From Planctomycetota bacterium (lineage in GTDB: Bacteria; Planctomycetota; UBA1135; GCA-002686595), in assembly GCA_030746555.1 (NCBI GenBank), contig JASLMK010000023.1:41906-105905 (forward strand): a stretch of DNA of 64,000 nucleotides, in the 5' to 3' direction. The position numbers and the translations under genes are program-made. This document shows, one piece after another, positions 27,540 through 36,087 of the stretch. Position 1 is the stretch's first letter. Each line of letters opens with the position of its first letter. The notes under the pieces were generated by a model. That model did no database searches. It had not been told where the DNA came from and worked only from the letters and a program-made list of their open reading frames with translations.

Positions 27540-28589
27540 ATGGAGGCGATGGACGCAGAGATCTCCGTTCTGCTGGTGGACGATGACGAATGCCTCCTCG
27601 AGCTCCTCGGAGCCGCACTCCAGCGCCAGGGCTTCCGCCTGACCCTGGCTTCGACCCAGGTCCAGGCCCTGCGGCTCTTGGAGACGCTCGCCTTCGACGC
27701 GGTCGTGTGCGACGTCTGTCTCGACGGGGACTCCGACGGAGCCGTCGTGCTGGAGGCGGCACGCCGCCTGCGCCCGCAGACCGTCGTGCTGCTCATCACC
27801 GGCTACCGCCAGGCGTGGGACGTGGACCGGGCCGTGGCCGCCCTCAAGGGCGGCGCCCTGGACTACCTGCGCAAGCCCGTGGATCCCGAGACGCTGGGAG
27901 CGACGATTCGCGGCGGACTGCGCGAGGCACGCCTGCGCTCAAGCGGCGGCGAGCTGCAGTTCATGGAGCTGGTGGACATCCTCTCGGAGATGGTCGCCAA
28001 CTCGATCGAGCGCGTGGACCCCTACACCGCGGGCCACGGCGAGAGGACGCGCAAGTACTGCCGCATGCTGGCGGAGCGCTGCGGGCTGGAGCGGACGGCG
28101 ACCGAGCGCCTCGAGCTGGCCGCCATCGCCCATGACTACGGCAAGATCTACCTCGACGACCTCGGCTTCTTGACCAAGAAGGGGCCGCTGACCGCCGATG
28201 AGTACCGCGCGGTCCAGGAGCACCCGCGCCTGGGCGCCGACAAGCTCGGAGGCCACTCCCAACTCGAGGACGTGTGCCAGTTCGTGGCCGAGCACCACGA
28301 AAAGTGGGACGGCACGGGCTACCCCCGTCGCCTTGCCGGCGAGGAGATCTCCCTTCCCGGCCGCATCCTGGGGGTCGTGGAGGTCTTCGACAGCCTCGCC
28401 ACGCGGCGTTCCTACAAGGACGTCTGGGAGCTGCCGAAGACGACGGAGTTCTTCGCCGCCCAGCGCGGGAAGGCATTCGACCCTGAGGTGTGCGACCTGT
28501 TCCTCGAACTCCTCGACGAGCACGGCCCCGAGTGGATGCGCGCGCCCCAGGAGGACCTGCGGGCCGCGGGCCTGGAGTGCCGCGGCTGA
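27540..28589 (+). CDS. Response regulator with HD-GYP domain
   Basis: This is probably a phosphorylation-controlled cyclic-di-GMP phosphodiesterase. The 349-residue protein has a receiver domain (about 8-125) with acidic pocket DDD (14-16), phosphoacceptor Asp58, conserved Thr in LITGY and Lys112. The HD-GYP domain (about 150-335) keeps its metal ligands: HDYGK (HD at 198-199), EHHEKWDGTGYP (about 251-262) and GRILGVVEVFDSL. The start is ATG 27540; an in-frame ATG at 27549 is an alternative, but the GGAGG before it is too close. No sensor kinase is adjacent, so it is an orphan. Confidence 0.9.
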   Translation: MEAMDAEISVLLVDDDECLLELLGAALQRQGFRLTLASTQVQALRLLETLAFDAVVCDVCLDGDSDGAVVLEAARRLRPQTVVLLITGYRQAWDVDRAVAALKGGALDYLRKPVDPETLGATIRGGLREARLRSSGGELQFMELVDILSEMVANSIERVDPYTAGHGERTRKYCRMLAERCGLERTATERLELAAIAHDYGKIYLDDLGFLTKKGPLTADEYRAVQEHPRLGADKLGGHSQLEDVCQFVAEHHEKWDGTGYPRRLAGEEISLPGRILGVVEVFDSLATRRSYKDVWELPKTTEFFAAQRGKAFDPEVCDLFLELLDEHGPEWMRAPQEDLRAAGLECRG

Positions 28590-28675
28590 CGCCACACACC
28601 CCTCTTCGCAGCCCGAGGCGGTCCCCCCCCGCCCGCCTCTCCCCCCGACGGGGAGCCCGAGGGGGAGCCGGCGGC

Positions 28676-28703
28676 TTGCAGATTCGCTGGCGACCCGTAA
28701 CAT
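28676..28703 (+). promoter_or_regulatory. Promoter upstream of the SUMF1-fold gene
   Basis: TTGCAG at 28676-28681 and TAACAT at 28698-28703 are separated by 16 bp. Transcription would begin near 28710, leaving a 5' leader of about 137 bases before the GTG start with its GGAGG site. Confidence 0.55.
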
Positions 28704-28846
28704 CTTTGCGCTCGGGACCTAGAGGAGCGCGGGGGGAGAGACGACTCTCCCGTCGGCCCGAGCAGCTCGGCCGCGACTCCAAAGAGCCCGATCTCAGCCC
28801 CGTCTTCCTACCCTGGCATGTTCTCCCCGCGCATGGAGGTGCGCAC

Positions 28847-30565
28847 GTGCTGATCACTCCCGCCTGGTTCTCCGCCGCCCTCGTCCTGCCCCTCCTCACC
28901 GCCGGCCCGGCGCCCGTCGAGGACCCCGCGCCCCCGCCGGGGCTGGTCCTCGTGCCGGGAGGCAAGACCGAGGTCGGCACAGACCCCAAGGAGATCGAAG
29001 CCCTCCTGAACGAGTACCCCGCCATGCGCAAGCACGCCGGGCCGTTCATCGCGGAGACCCCTCGCAAGAGGATCGACGTGGGGAGCTTCTTCCTGATGGT
29101 CAACGAGGTGACCAACGAGCAGTTCGCCGCCTTCGTGGAAGCGACGGGCAGTCGTCCGCCCCAGAACTGGGGTGTCGACTCGATCAACTCCGCACGCGAG
29201 GCGGACCTCGCCGGGCAGGCCGAGGTCCGCCAGGCCGCCAAGGACCGCGGGGAGACGCCTCCCGCGTGGGTGAAGTTCGAGGCCGCCGAGTGGTGGCGCG
29301 AGAACTGGAAGAAGGTCGAGTGGAGCGTCCCCGAGGAGCTGGCCCACAAGCCCGTCGTGTACATCGACTACCAGGACAGCCAGGCGTACGCGCGCTGGGC
29401 GGGGCTGCGTCTGATGACCGAGTTCGAGTACCAGCGGGCGGTGCGGGGCGACGGGAGCGCGCCGTACCCCTGGGGCGACCAGTGGGAAGACGGGAAGTAC
29501 GCCGCCACGAGCGAGATGAAGCGCGTGAGCGACATCTTCCCGGTGGGAACGTTCCCCGACGGCGCCAGCAGCGACGGCATCCACGACCTGGCGGGCAACG
29601 TTTGGGAGTGGACTCAGAGCCGCTACACGGCGCTGGCGGGATTCAAGCCGATCACCCTCACCGTCGGGCGCGGTCGGAGCAAGGAGAAGATCGACAACCT
29701 GCCGAGCTGGAACCCCGATCGCCGCGTCGTCGTCGGCGGTTCCATCCAGAACCCGCGCCTGATGGCACGCTGCACGACTCGGGCCGGGACAGACCGCTTC
29801 CAGCAAATCAACTCCGTGGGCTTCCGCTGCGCCGCCAGCCCCAAGCCCGGCCTCGACCTGGCCGGGCGCATCCTGGACGCCATGCCGGCGGCGGTCCGCC
29901 CCGTAGACTCCAACGGGCCGATGAGCTACGAGGTGAACGCCGCCCTCGCGCTGCAGCGCTGGCAGACGCGCGAGAGCGACCTGGATCGGATCGAGGGCTA
30001 TCAGGTCATCGCCGGGCACGACCATGCGATGTTCGTCCCGATCCAGCAGATCCACGCGGTCAACCCGACCGACCTGCGCAAGTCATCCGTCGAAGAGGGC
30101 GTGATCCACGTCGGCCTCTTCTCGACCGACCAGGCCCTGGCGGAGCCGGCGGTCGAGCCGGGGAGCTACCTCGTCACCTTCCGCGGCGAGGGGAAGTCCC
30201 CCGAGGAGCCCGAGAAGGACGAGGGGGACGAGGAGCAGGCCGAGACGGAAGAGTCCAAGCCCCTCGCCGAGCTCGTTCAGTTCGACGAGATGGTCGACAA
30301 CTTCATCTTGATCGACATGGAAGGGACGCCCGTGGCTGCCCTCCCGGTGACCCGCTTCATCTGGGGAAACCCCAATAGCCTCGACTCCAAGGTCGAGTTC
30401 CGCGATCGCACGATCCTCCAGATCGTCGACGAGGAGGAGATCGAGGTCCAACAGGAGTGGCTGGAGTTCGACGTCTTCGTGAAGGGGCGCACGCGTAAGG
30501 GCCTCAAGACGACCTTCGGCGTGCGCCTGGAAGGGAAGACCCTCAAGGACTCCTGGAGCTCCTAG
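28847..30565 (+). CDS. Secreted SUMF1/FGE-fold protein lacking one catalytic cysteine
   Basis: The 572-residue protein begins with a hydrophobic signal segment (residues 3-20). It then has a formylglycine-generating-enzyme-fold domain (about 31-330) with VPGGKTEVGT, EVTNEQFAAFVEATG, RLMTEFEYQRAVRG, AGNVWEWT and GFRCAA. True FGEs use two cysteines five residues apart; here Cys309 is present but the earlier position is Arg304, so sulfatase-activating oxidase activity is unlikely. The C-terminal 240 residues, with an acidic Glu-rich stretch, match no domain I know. GTG 28847 was chosen for the GGAGG seven bases upstream. It converges with valS. Confidence 0.85.
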   Translation: MLITPAWFSAALVLPLLTAGPAPVEDPAPPPGLVLVPGGKTEVGTDPKEIEALLNEYPAMRKHAGPFIAETPRKRIDVGSFFLMVNEVTNEQFAAFVEATGSRPPQNWGVDSINSAREADLAGQAEVRQAAKDRGETPPAWVKFEAAEWWRENWKKVEWSVPEELAHKPVVYIDYQDSQAYARWAGLRLMTEFEYQRAVRGDGSAPYPWGDQWEDGKYAATSEMKRVSDIFPVGTFPDGASSDGIHDLAGNVWEWTQSRYTALAGFKPITLTVGRGRSKEKIDNLPSWNPDRRVVVGGSIQNPRLMARCTTRAGTDRFQQINSVGFRCAASPKPGLDLAGRILDAMPAAVRPVDSNGPMSYEVNAALALQRWQTRESDLDRIEGYQVIAGHDHAMFVPIQQIHAVNPTDLRKSSVEEGVIHVGLFSTDQALAEPAVEPGSYLVTFRGEGKSPEEPEKDEGDEEQAETEESKPLAELVQFDEMVDNFILIDMEGTPVAALPVTRFIWGNPNSLDSKVEFRDRTILQIVDEEEIEVQQEWLEFDVFVKGRTRKGLKTTFGVRLEGKTLKDSWSS

Positions 30566-30575
30566 CCCGGCCGGC

Positions 30576-33254
30576 TCAGAGGCCGGCGAGATTGCCGCGC
30601 AGCATCTCCGCCTCGTCTTCGAGCTCCAAGCGGCGCTCGCGCTCCGCGGCGATCACGCTCGGCTCGGCGTGCTCGAGGAAGCGGTCGTTCGCGAGCTTGC
30701 CGTCGACGCCGGCGATCCCCTTCTCGACCTTCCCCAGGCGCTTGGTGAGCTGGTCCTTGAGGCCACCCAGGTCCACGCCTTCGCCGAGGGGCACGAAGAT
30801 CTGGAGCCCGCCCGCCACGGCGACCGCCGACGCGGGCGGTCGCTCGGTGCTCTCGCACACCTCGTAGCTCTCCAGGTGGGCCAAGGCCCGCACGGCGGCG
30901 GCGTTGCGCTCCAAGGACGCACGCTTGCTCTCGTCGGCGACGGCCAGGATCGCGCCGAGGGGGCGCCGCTCGTCGAGCAAGGTGAGGTGCCGCACCTGGC
31001 GCACAGCGCCCACGACCTCCCGCACCAGGTCCATCTCGGCCTCGGCGCCGGAATCCGCATCCAGCCCCTCCCCGTCGGGCCAGGGGCTGTTCATCAACAT
31101 CGCCGGCGGCGGGGAGCCGAGCGTCTCGTGCAGGCTCCCCCACAGCACCTCGGTCATGTAGGGCGTGAAGGGGTGCAGCATCGCCAGGATGTCGCGCAGG
31201 GCGCGCTCGAGGGTCGCCCGCGCCTGGGAGCCGCTGGGATCGTCCTCGTCCAGCAGGCGCGGCTTGGCCAGCTCCAGGTACCAATCGCAGTAGTCATTCC
31301 ACACGAATCGGTAGAGCCCCATCGCCGCGTCGTTGAACCGGTAGCCCTCGAGGGCCTCGGTGGTTTCGGCGAGGACGGTCTTCAGCCGGGATCGAATCCA
31401 GCGATCCTCGACCCGCGCCGTCTCGGCCCCGCCCGGATCGGAGCGCTCGCCGCCGAGGTTCATGAGCACGAAGCGGGCCGCGTTCCAGACCTTGTTCCCG
31501 AACCGGTACCCCTGCTCGAGCTTCTCGGGCGCGAGCTTGGTGTCCTGCCCCTCCTTGGTCAACAGGATCAGGCTGTAGCGCACGGCGTCGGCGCCGTACT
31601 TCTCGATCATGTCGATCGGGTCGATCCCGTTGCCCGCCGACTTGGACATGCGGCGGCCCTTGGCATCGAGGATCGTCGCGTGGACGTTGCAGACGGCGAA
31701 GGCGCAGCGACGCTCGACGGGCACATCGTCGCAGAACTCGAACCCCGCCATGATCATGCGCGCCACCCACAGGTAGATGATGTCGCGGCCGGTCGAGAGG
31801 AACTGGGTCGGGAAGTAGCGCTCGAAGTCCTCCGTGCGCTCGGGCCAGCCCAGGGTGGCGAAGGGCCACAGCCAGGAGCTGGCCCAGGTGTCGAGGACGT
31901 CCTCGTCCTGGCGCACGATCGGCTTGCCCGTCTCGGGGTGTACCGAGCCGATCTCCACGTCCTCGCGCGAGGCGTAGGGCACGTCGTCCTCGTCGTACCA
32001 GACCGGGATGCGGTGCCCCCACCACAGCTGGCGACTGATGCACCAATCGTGGACGTTCTCCAGCCACTGCAGGTAGACCTTGGACCAGCGCGGCGGCACG
32101 AACGTCAGCTCGCCGCTCTTCGCGGCTGCGATGGCCGGGCGGGCGAGGGGCTCCATCTTCACGAACCACTGGTGGGACAGGAGCGGCTCGACCGGGTCCT
32201 TCGACCGATCGCTCAGCGCCACGTTGTGCTCGTGGTCCTCGATGCGCTCGAGCAGGTCGAGCTCCTCGAAGCGCTTCACGATCTGCTTGCGCGCCGCCTC
32301 GCGGCTGAGCCCGGCGTAGGGCCCGCCGTTCTCGTTGATGCGCCCGTTGGGCTCGAGCACGTTGATCATCTCGAGCTCGTGTCGGAGGCCGCGCTCGTAG
32401 TCGTCCTTGTCGTGGGCCGGCGTCACCTTGACCGCGCCAGTCCCAAAGCCCGCATCCACCGACTCGTCCGCGATGATCGGAATCCTCCGCTCCAGGATCG
32501 GGAGGATGCAGTGCTTGCCCACCAGCGGGCGGTAGCGCTCGTCGTCGGGGTGGACGGCCACGGCCGTGTCCCCCAGCATCGTCTCGGGGCGCGTCGTCGC
32601 GACGACCAGGAACTCACCGTCGGAGCCCTCGATCGGGTAGCGCAAGTGCCAGAGCCTGGTCTTGCGCGCGACGTGCTCGATCTCGTCATCGGAGATCGCC
32701 GTCTGCAACACGCAGTCCCAGTTGATCATGCGATAGCCGCGGTAGAGAAGACCGCGCTCCCACAAGCGCACGAAGGACTCGCGCACGGCCCGCCGCAGAT
32801 CGGGGTCCATCGTGAACGCGGTCCGCGACCAGTCACAAGACGCACCGAGGCGACGGAACTGGTTGTAGATGCGCGAGCCGTACTGCTCGCGCCAGGCCCA
32901 GACCTCCTTCAGGAAGGCCTCGCGCCCCATCTCCTCCCGCTTGCGGCCCTCCTCCTCGAACAGGCGCTTCTCGACCACGGCCTGGGTCGCGATTCCGGCG
33001 TGGTCGGTCCCCGGCAGCCAGAGCGCCTCGAAGCCGCACATGCGCCGGTGCCGGATGACGATGTCCTGGATCGTCCCGTTGAGCGCGTGCCCCATGTGCA
33101 GGGCGCCCGTCACGTTGGGCGGCGGGATCATGATCGTGAAGCGCCGGTCTCGTCCGGTCGGGTCGGGGCGCGGCTGGAAGCCGCCGCTCTCCTCCCAGAG
33201 CCGGTAGATCTCGCGCTCGTGCTCGTCGGCGCAGTAGCGGGTGGCAAGTTCCAT
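30576..33254 (-). CDS. valS: Valyl-tRNA synthetase
   Basis: ValS charges tRNA-Val and edits mischarged threonine. The 892-residue enzyme has the class I HIGH motif as HMGH in PPNVTGALHMGHALN, the editing (CP1) domain with TTRPETMLGDTAVAVHP, the KMSKS loop as RMSKS (GRRMSKSAGNGIDP), the anticodon-binding domain and a C-terminal coiled-coil arm (last 70 residues). ATG 33254 was chosen because it precedes the conserved start and has GAGGA at the right distance; an upstream extension is possible but unlikely. A TTGACC -35-like hexamer lies at 33308-33303. Confidence 0.97.
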   Translation of the reverse strand: MELATRYCADEHEREIYRLWEESGGFQPRPDPTGRDRRFTIMIPPPNVTGALHMGHALNGTIQDIVIRHRRMCGFEALWLPGTDHAGIATQAVVEKRLFEEEGRKREEMGREAFLKEVWAWREQYGSRIYNQFRRLGASCDWSRTAFTMDPDLRRAVRESFVRLWERGLLYRGYRMINWDCVLQTAISDDEIEHVARKTRLWHLRYPIEGSDGEFLVVATTRPETMLGDTAVAVHPDDERYRPLVGKHCILPILERRIPIIADESVDAGFGTGAVKVTPAHDKDDYERGLRHELEMINVLEPNGRINENGGPYAGLSREAARKQIVKRFEELDLLERIEDHEHNVALSDRSKDPVEPLLSHQWFVKMEPLARPAIAAAKSGELTFVPPRWSKVYLQWLENVHDWCISRQLWWGHRIPVWYDEDDVPYASREDVEIGSVHPETGKPIVRQDEDVLDTWASSWLWPFATLGWPERTEDFERYFPTQFLSTGRDIIYLWVARMIMAGFEFCDDVPVERRCAFAVCNVHATILDAKGRRMSKSAGNGIDPIDMIEKYGADAVRYSLILLTKEGQDTKLAPEKLEQGYRFGNKVWNAARFVLMNLGGERSDPGGAETARVEDRWIRSRLKTVLAETTEALEGYRFNDAAMGLYRFVWNDYCDWYLELAKPRLLDEDDPSGSQARATLERALRDILAMLHPFTPYMTEVLWGSLHETLGSPPPAMLMNSPWPDGEGLDADSGAEAEMDLVREVVGAVRQVRHLTLLDERRPLGAILAVADESKRASLERNAAAVRALAHLESYEVCESTERPPASAVAVAGGLQIFVPLGEGVDLGGLKDQLTKRLGKVEKGIAGVDGKLANDRFLEHAEPSVIAAERERRLELEDEAEMLRGNLAGL

Positions 33255-33304
33255 CGGTGTCCTCGTGAAGCGGGGCCACACTTCACCGGGACCCGCCGCC
33301 GAGG

Positions 33305-34303
33305 TCAAGGCGCGCAGGCCCGTGCAGCGCCTTCCCGAACCCCCCGCAGGCGTGTCCTCAGGATCGAGCGCGCACGGGTCGAGTCCAGGGAGGTGTCCTC
33401 GGGGCGCGGTGGAACGAGCCCCGCGTCCCCGCGCCGCCCGGCACGGACCCGCACCTGGGCATCCCCCGGCGCGAGCCCGCTCGCGATCAACAAGGCCAGG
33501 CCGAGCTGCAGGCGGCTCACCCGGTCAGGCCCGCTGACGTGCAGGACTCCCCCGCCCGTGCCCCACGCCAGCTCCAACAGCGCCCCCGCGGCGTCCTCGA
33601 CGAGCAGGGGCGTACGCCACTCGTCGCTGAACAGGCACGGTACGTCGCCACGTTCCACGGCCCCCAGGAAGCTGTCGGACGCCCCCAGCTCCCGGCCACC
33701 CGACGCGCCGTAGAGCAGGGGCAGCCGCACCACCAGCGCCTGTGGAAAGGCGTTCAGGACGGCCTCCTCCCCCGCCGCCTTGGTCGCCCCGTAGGCGCTG
33801 ATCGGAGCGGGCGGATCGTCCTCGCAGAAGCCCCGCGACGACGGGGGCGGCTCGTCTCCGAAGACCAGGTCGGTGGAGACGTGGACCAGGCGCGAGCCGT
33901 TGCGTCGGCACCAGCGGGCCAGCTGCCCGGGAACCTGGGCATTGAGCAGGCTGGCGAGCAGGGGGTCCTCCTCACAGTCGTCCCCCCGGGCCAGGGCGAG
34001 GCAGTTGATCACCCGTGCCGGGCGCCATCCCTCCAAGGCGGCCAGGAGCTCCGCCGGCTCACGGGCGTCGGAGCGCTCGAACTGCGGTTGGCTGCGCTGT
34101 CGGCCGAAGAGCGGACCACTGCGCGGCTCGCGGCTCACCGAGACCACCGGATGGTCGATGTCCGCCCTCCTGAGGGCCATCGACACGGCGTGCGCGCCGA
34201 GGAAGCCGCTGCCACCCAGGATTACGGTCGCTTCGCTGTCCGCTGCTCCCACTCCGCGGGGATTCTGCGCGATCGGGAAGGCGAGCGGTAGGATCTTGCC
34301 CAT
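33305..34303 (-). CDS. RmlD-like NAD(P)-dependent sugar reductase/epimerase
   Basis: This short-chain dehydrogenase-type protein resembles dTDP-4-dehydrorhamnose reductase. The Rossmann glycine motif is LGGSGFLGAH near residues 28-37. The catalytic Ser is in HVSTDLVFG, and the Tyr-x-x-x-Lys is in SAYGATKAAGEE. The following RLPLLYG is also typical. The substrate is unknown; no other rhamnose genes are near. The ATG at 34303 shares the CATG with the divergent kinase start; GTG 34252 is an equally plausible start just before the Rossmann fold and would remove the overlap. Confidence 0.75.
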   Translation of the reverse strand: MGKILPLAFPIAQNPRGVGAADSEATVILGGSGFLGAHAVSMALRRADIDHPVVSVSREPRSGPLFGRQRSQPQFERSDAREPAELLAALEGWRPARVINCLALARGDDCEEDPLLASLLNAQVPGQLARWCRRNGSRLVHVSTDLVFGDEPPPSSRGFCEDDPPAPISAYGATKAAGEEAVLNAFPQALVVRLPLLYGASGGRELGASDSFLGAVERGDVPCLFSDEWRTPLLVEDAAGALLELAWGTGGGVLHVSGPDRVSRLQLGLALLIASGLAPGDAQVRVRAGRRGDAGLVPPRPEDTSLDSTRARSILRTRLRGVREGAARACAP

Positions 34304-35219
34304 GCCCCCGGAGGCCGCGACCCCGCAAGCCCCGCAGCGCGACTCCCCCTACAGGAGGGCGCTGGTGATCGCCAATCCCGTCTCGGGCCGCCGCCACGGG
34401 AAGGCGGCCGGCGAGGAGTTGCGCTCTGGGCTGGAGAGGGTGGGCATCTCGACGGAGCTGTTCTTGACCCAGGCCGCGGGCGACGGCGAGCGGCGCGCCA
34501 GGGCCCTCACCGACGAGACGGACCTCGTGATCTCCGTCGGGGGGGACGGCACCCTCGGTGAGGTCCTCACCGGCCTCTTCGGGCGCAAGGTGGACGTGGG
34601 CGTCCTGCCCCTGGGCACGGGCAACGCCCTCTCCGCGGACCTGCGGCTGCCGCGCGACGTGGACCGCGCCCTGACGGTGTTCACCGGCGGCAAGACGGTC
34701 GAGATCGACGTCGCACGAGTCAACGGGAAGCTCTCCTTCCTCGTCGTGGGCGTCGGCCCCGACGCCGCCGTGGTCGACGAGGTGCACCGCAAGCGCTCGG
34801 GTCCGATGACCCAGTGGGCCTACCTCCCCGCAACCCTGCGCGCGATGCTCCGCCATCGCGCCGTGAAGCTCTCGGTCGAGCTCGACGGCGAACCCATCGA
34901 AGGGACCTTCGGCCAAGTCCTGGTGAGCAACACCATCCACTACGGAGGACTCGTCCGCATCTGCCCCGAGCGGCGCCTCGCCGACGGACGGTTCGAGGTG
35001 TTCCTGTTTCGCCGCGGCAGCCTGCTCGGGATGATCGGCTACGCGCTCAAGGCCATCGTGCACCGCCTGCCTGACGCGACGAGCGAGATCCGCCTCGCCC
35101 GAAAGGTCCGGATCACCTCGAAGACGCCCGCTCCCTGCCACATCGACGGGGATCCAGCGGGCGTGACGCCGGTCGTCTTCGAAGTGCTGGACACGCGCCA
35201 CCGGATCCTGGTTCCCTAG
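34302..35219 (+). CDS. Diacylglycerol kinase-family lipid kinase
   Basis: The 305-residue protein belongs to the DagK/YegS/sphingosine kinase superfamily, which phosphorylates lipids with ATP. The catalytic DAGK domain contains the IANPVSGRR start (residues 22-30), the nucleotide loop ISVGGDGTLGEVLTGLF and the PLGTGNALSADL motif. The C-terminal beta-rich lipid-binding half ends with CHIDGD. An AGGA sequence lies eight bases before ATG 34302. Its substrate could be diacylglycerol or another membrane lipid. kdsA follows after 9 bp, so both are probably in one operon. Confidence 0.88.
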   Translation: MPPEAATPQAPQRDSPYRRALVIANPVSGRRHGKAAGEELRSGLERVGISTELFLTQAAGDGERRARALTDETDLVISVGGDGTLGEVLTGLFGRKVDVGVLPLGTGNALSADLRLPRDVDRALTVFTGGKTVEIDVARVNGKLSFLVVGVGPDAAVVDEVHRKRSGPMTQWAYLPATLRAMLRHRAVKLSVELDGEPIEGTFGQVLVSNTIHYGGLVRICPERRLADGRFEVFLFRRGSLLGMIGYALKAIVHRLPDATSEIRLARKVRITSKTPAPCHIDGDPAGVTPVVFEVLDTRHRILVP

Positions 35220-35228
35220 CGACCACCC

Positions 35229-36071
35229 ATGGAACGAGAACGAACCCCGCGCACCGTCGAGATCGCCGGCAAGACCTTCGGCGGAGGCCCCCTGTTCGTG
35301 ATCGCCGGACCCTGCGTCCTGGAGTCCGCCGCCCTGACGCGAGAGCTCGCCTCCGCCTTGGCCGGGACCTGCCGCGAGCGCGACGTGCCCTTGATCTTCA
35401 AGGCGAGCTTCGACAAGGCCAACCGCACGAGCCTCGGCGCCGAGCGGGGCCCGGGGCTAGCGCGCGGAGCGGCGTGGCTGCAGGAGGTCCGCAAGGCCCT
35501 CGACCTGCCGATCATGACCGACGTCCACCATCCCGAGCAGTGCGCCGCCGCCGCCGAGGTCGCCGACGTCCTGCAGATCCCCGCCTTCCTCTGCCGCCAG
35601 ACCGACCTCTTGATCGCGGCCGCCCGCACGACTTGCGCAGTCAACATCAAGAAGGGGCAGTTCCTTGCGCCCTGGGACCTCGAGCACGCCGCCCGCAAGG
35701 TCGTGGAGAGCGGCAATCCGCGGGTGATGCTCACCGAGCGCGGGACGATGCACGGCTACGGACGCCTGGTCGTCGACATGACCGGCTTCCGCCACCTCGG
35801 CGAGAGCGGCCATCCGGTCGTGTTCGATGCCACCCACTCCGTGCAGTCGCCCGGCGGCCTGGGCGGCAGCACCGGCGGCGACCGCACCCTGGCGCCCGTC
35901 CTGGCACGGGCGGCCGTAGCCACAGGACACGTCGACGGCCTCTTCTTCGAGGTCCACCCCGACCCGGACTCCTCCCCCTCGGACGGGCCGAACATGGTGC
36001 GCCTGGACGAGTTCCCCGCCATCCTCGACGGGATCCTCGCGATCCACGGCGCCCTCTCCCGGCCGGAGTAG
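35229..36071 (+). CDS. kdsA: KDO-8-phosphate synthase, metal-dependent type
   Basis: KdsA condenses arabinose-5-phosphate with phosphoenolpyruvate to make KDO-8-phosphate for lipopolysaccharide. The 280-residue protein has FVIAGPCVLES, FKASFDKANRTS, MTDVHHPEQ, QIPAFLCRQTDLL and the KKGQFLAPWD stretch. Cys29 in GPCVLES is the metal ligand of the metal-dependent class (E. coli-type enzymes have Asn there). The His in FFEVHP and the Asp near residue 250 complete the likely site. It follows the lipid kinase closely, which fits an envelope role for both. Confidence 0.96.
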   Translation: MERERTPRTVEIAGKTFGGGPLFVIAGPCVLESAALTRELASALAGTCRERDVPLIFKASFDKANRTSLGAERGPGLARGAAWLQEVRKALDLPIMTDVHHPEQCAAAAEVADVLQIPAFLCRQTDLLIAAARTTCAVNIKKGQFLAPWDLEHAARKVVESGNPRVMLTERGTMHGYGRLVVDMTGFRHLGESGHPVVFDATHSVQSPGGLGGSTGGDRTLAPVLARAAVATGHVDGLFFEVHPDPDSSPSDGPNMVRLDEFPAILDGILAIHGALSRPE

Positions 36072-36087
36072 GACGCGCGAGCGCGGG

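Noticed and set aside
30669..33713. Very long plus-strand open frame opposite valS
   Set aside because: It mirrors the valS codons in GC-rich DNA and has random, Arg/Gly/Val-rich composition. ValS on the minus strand has all class I synthetase motifs.
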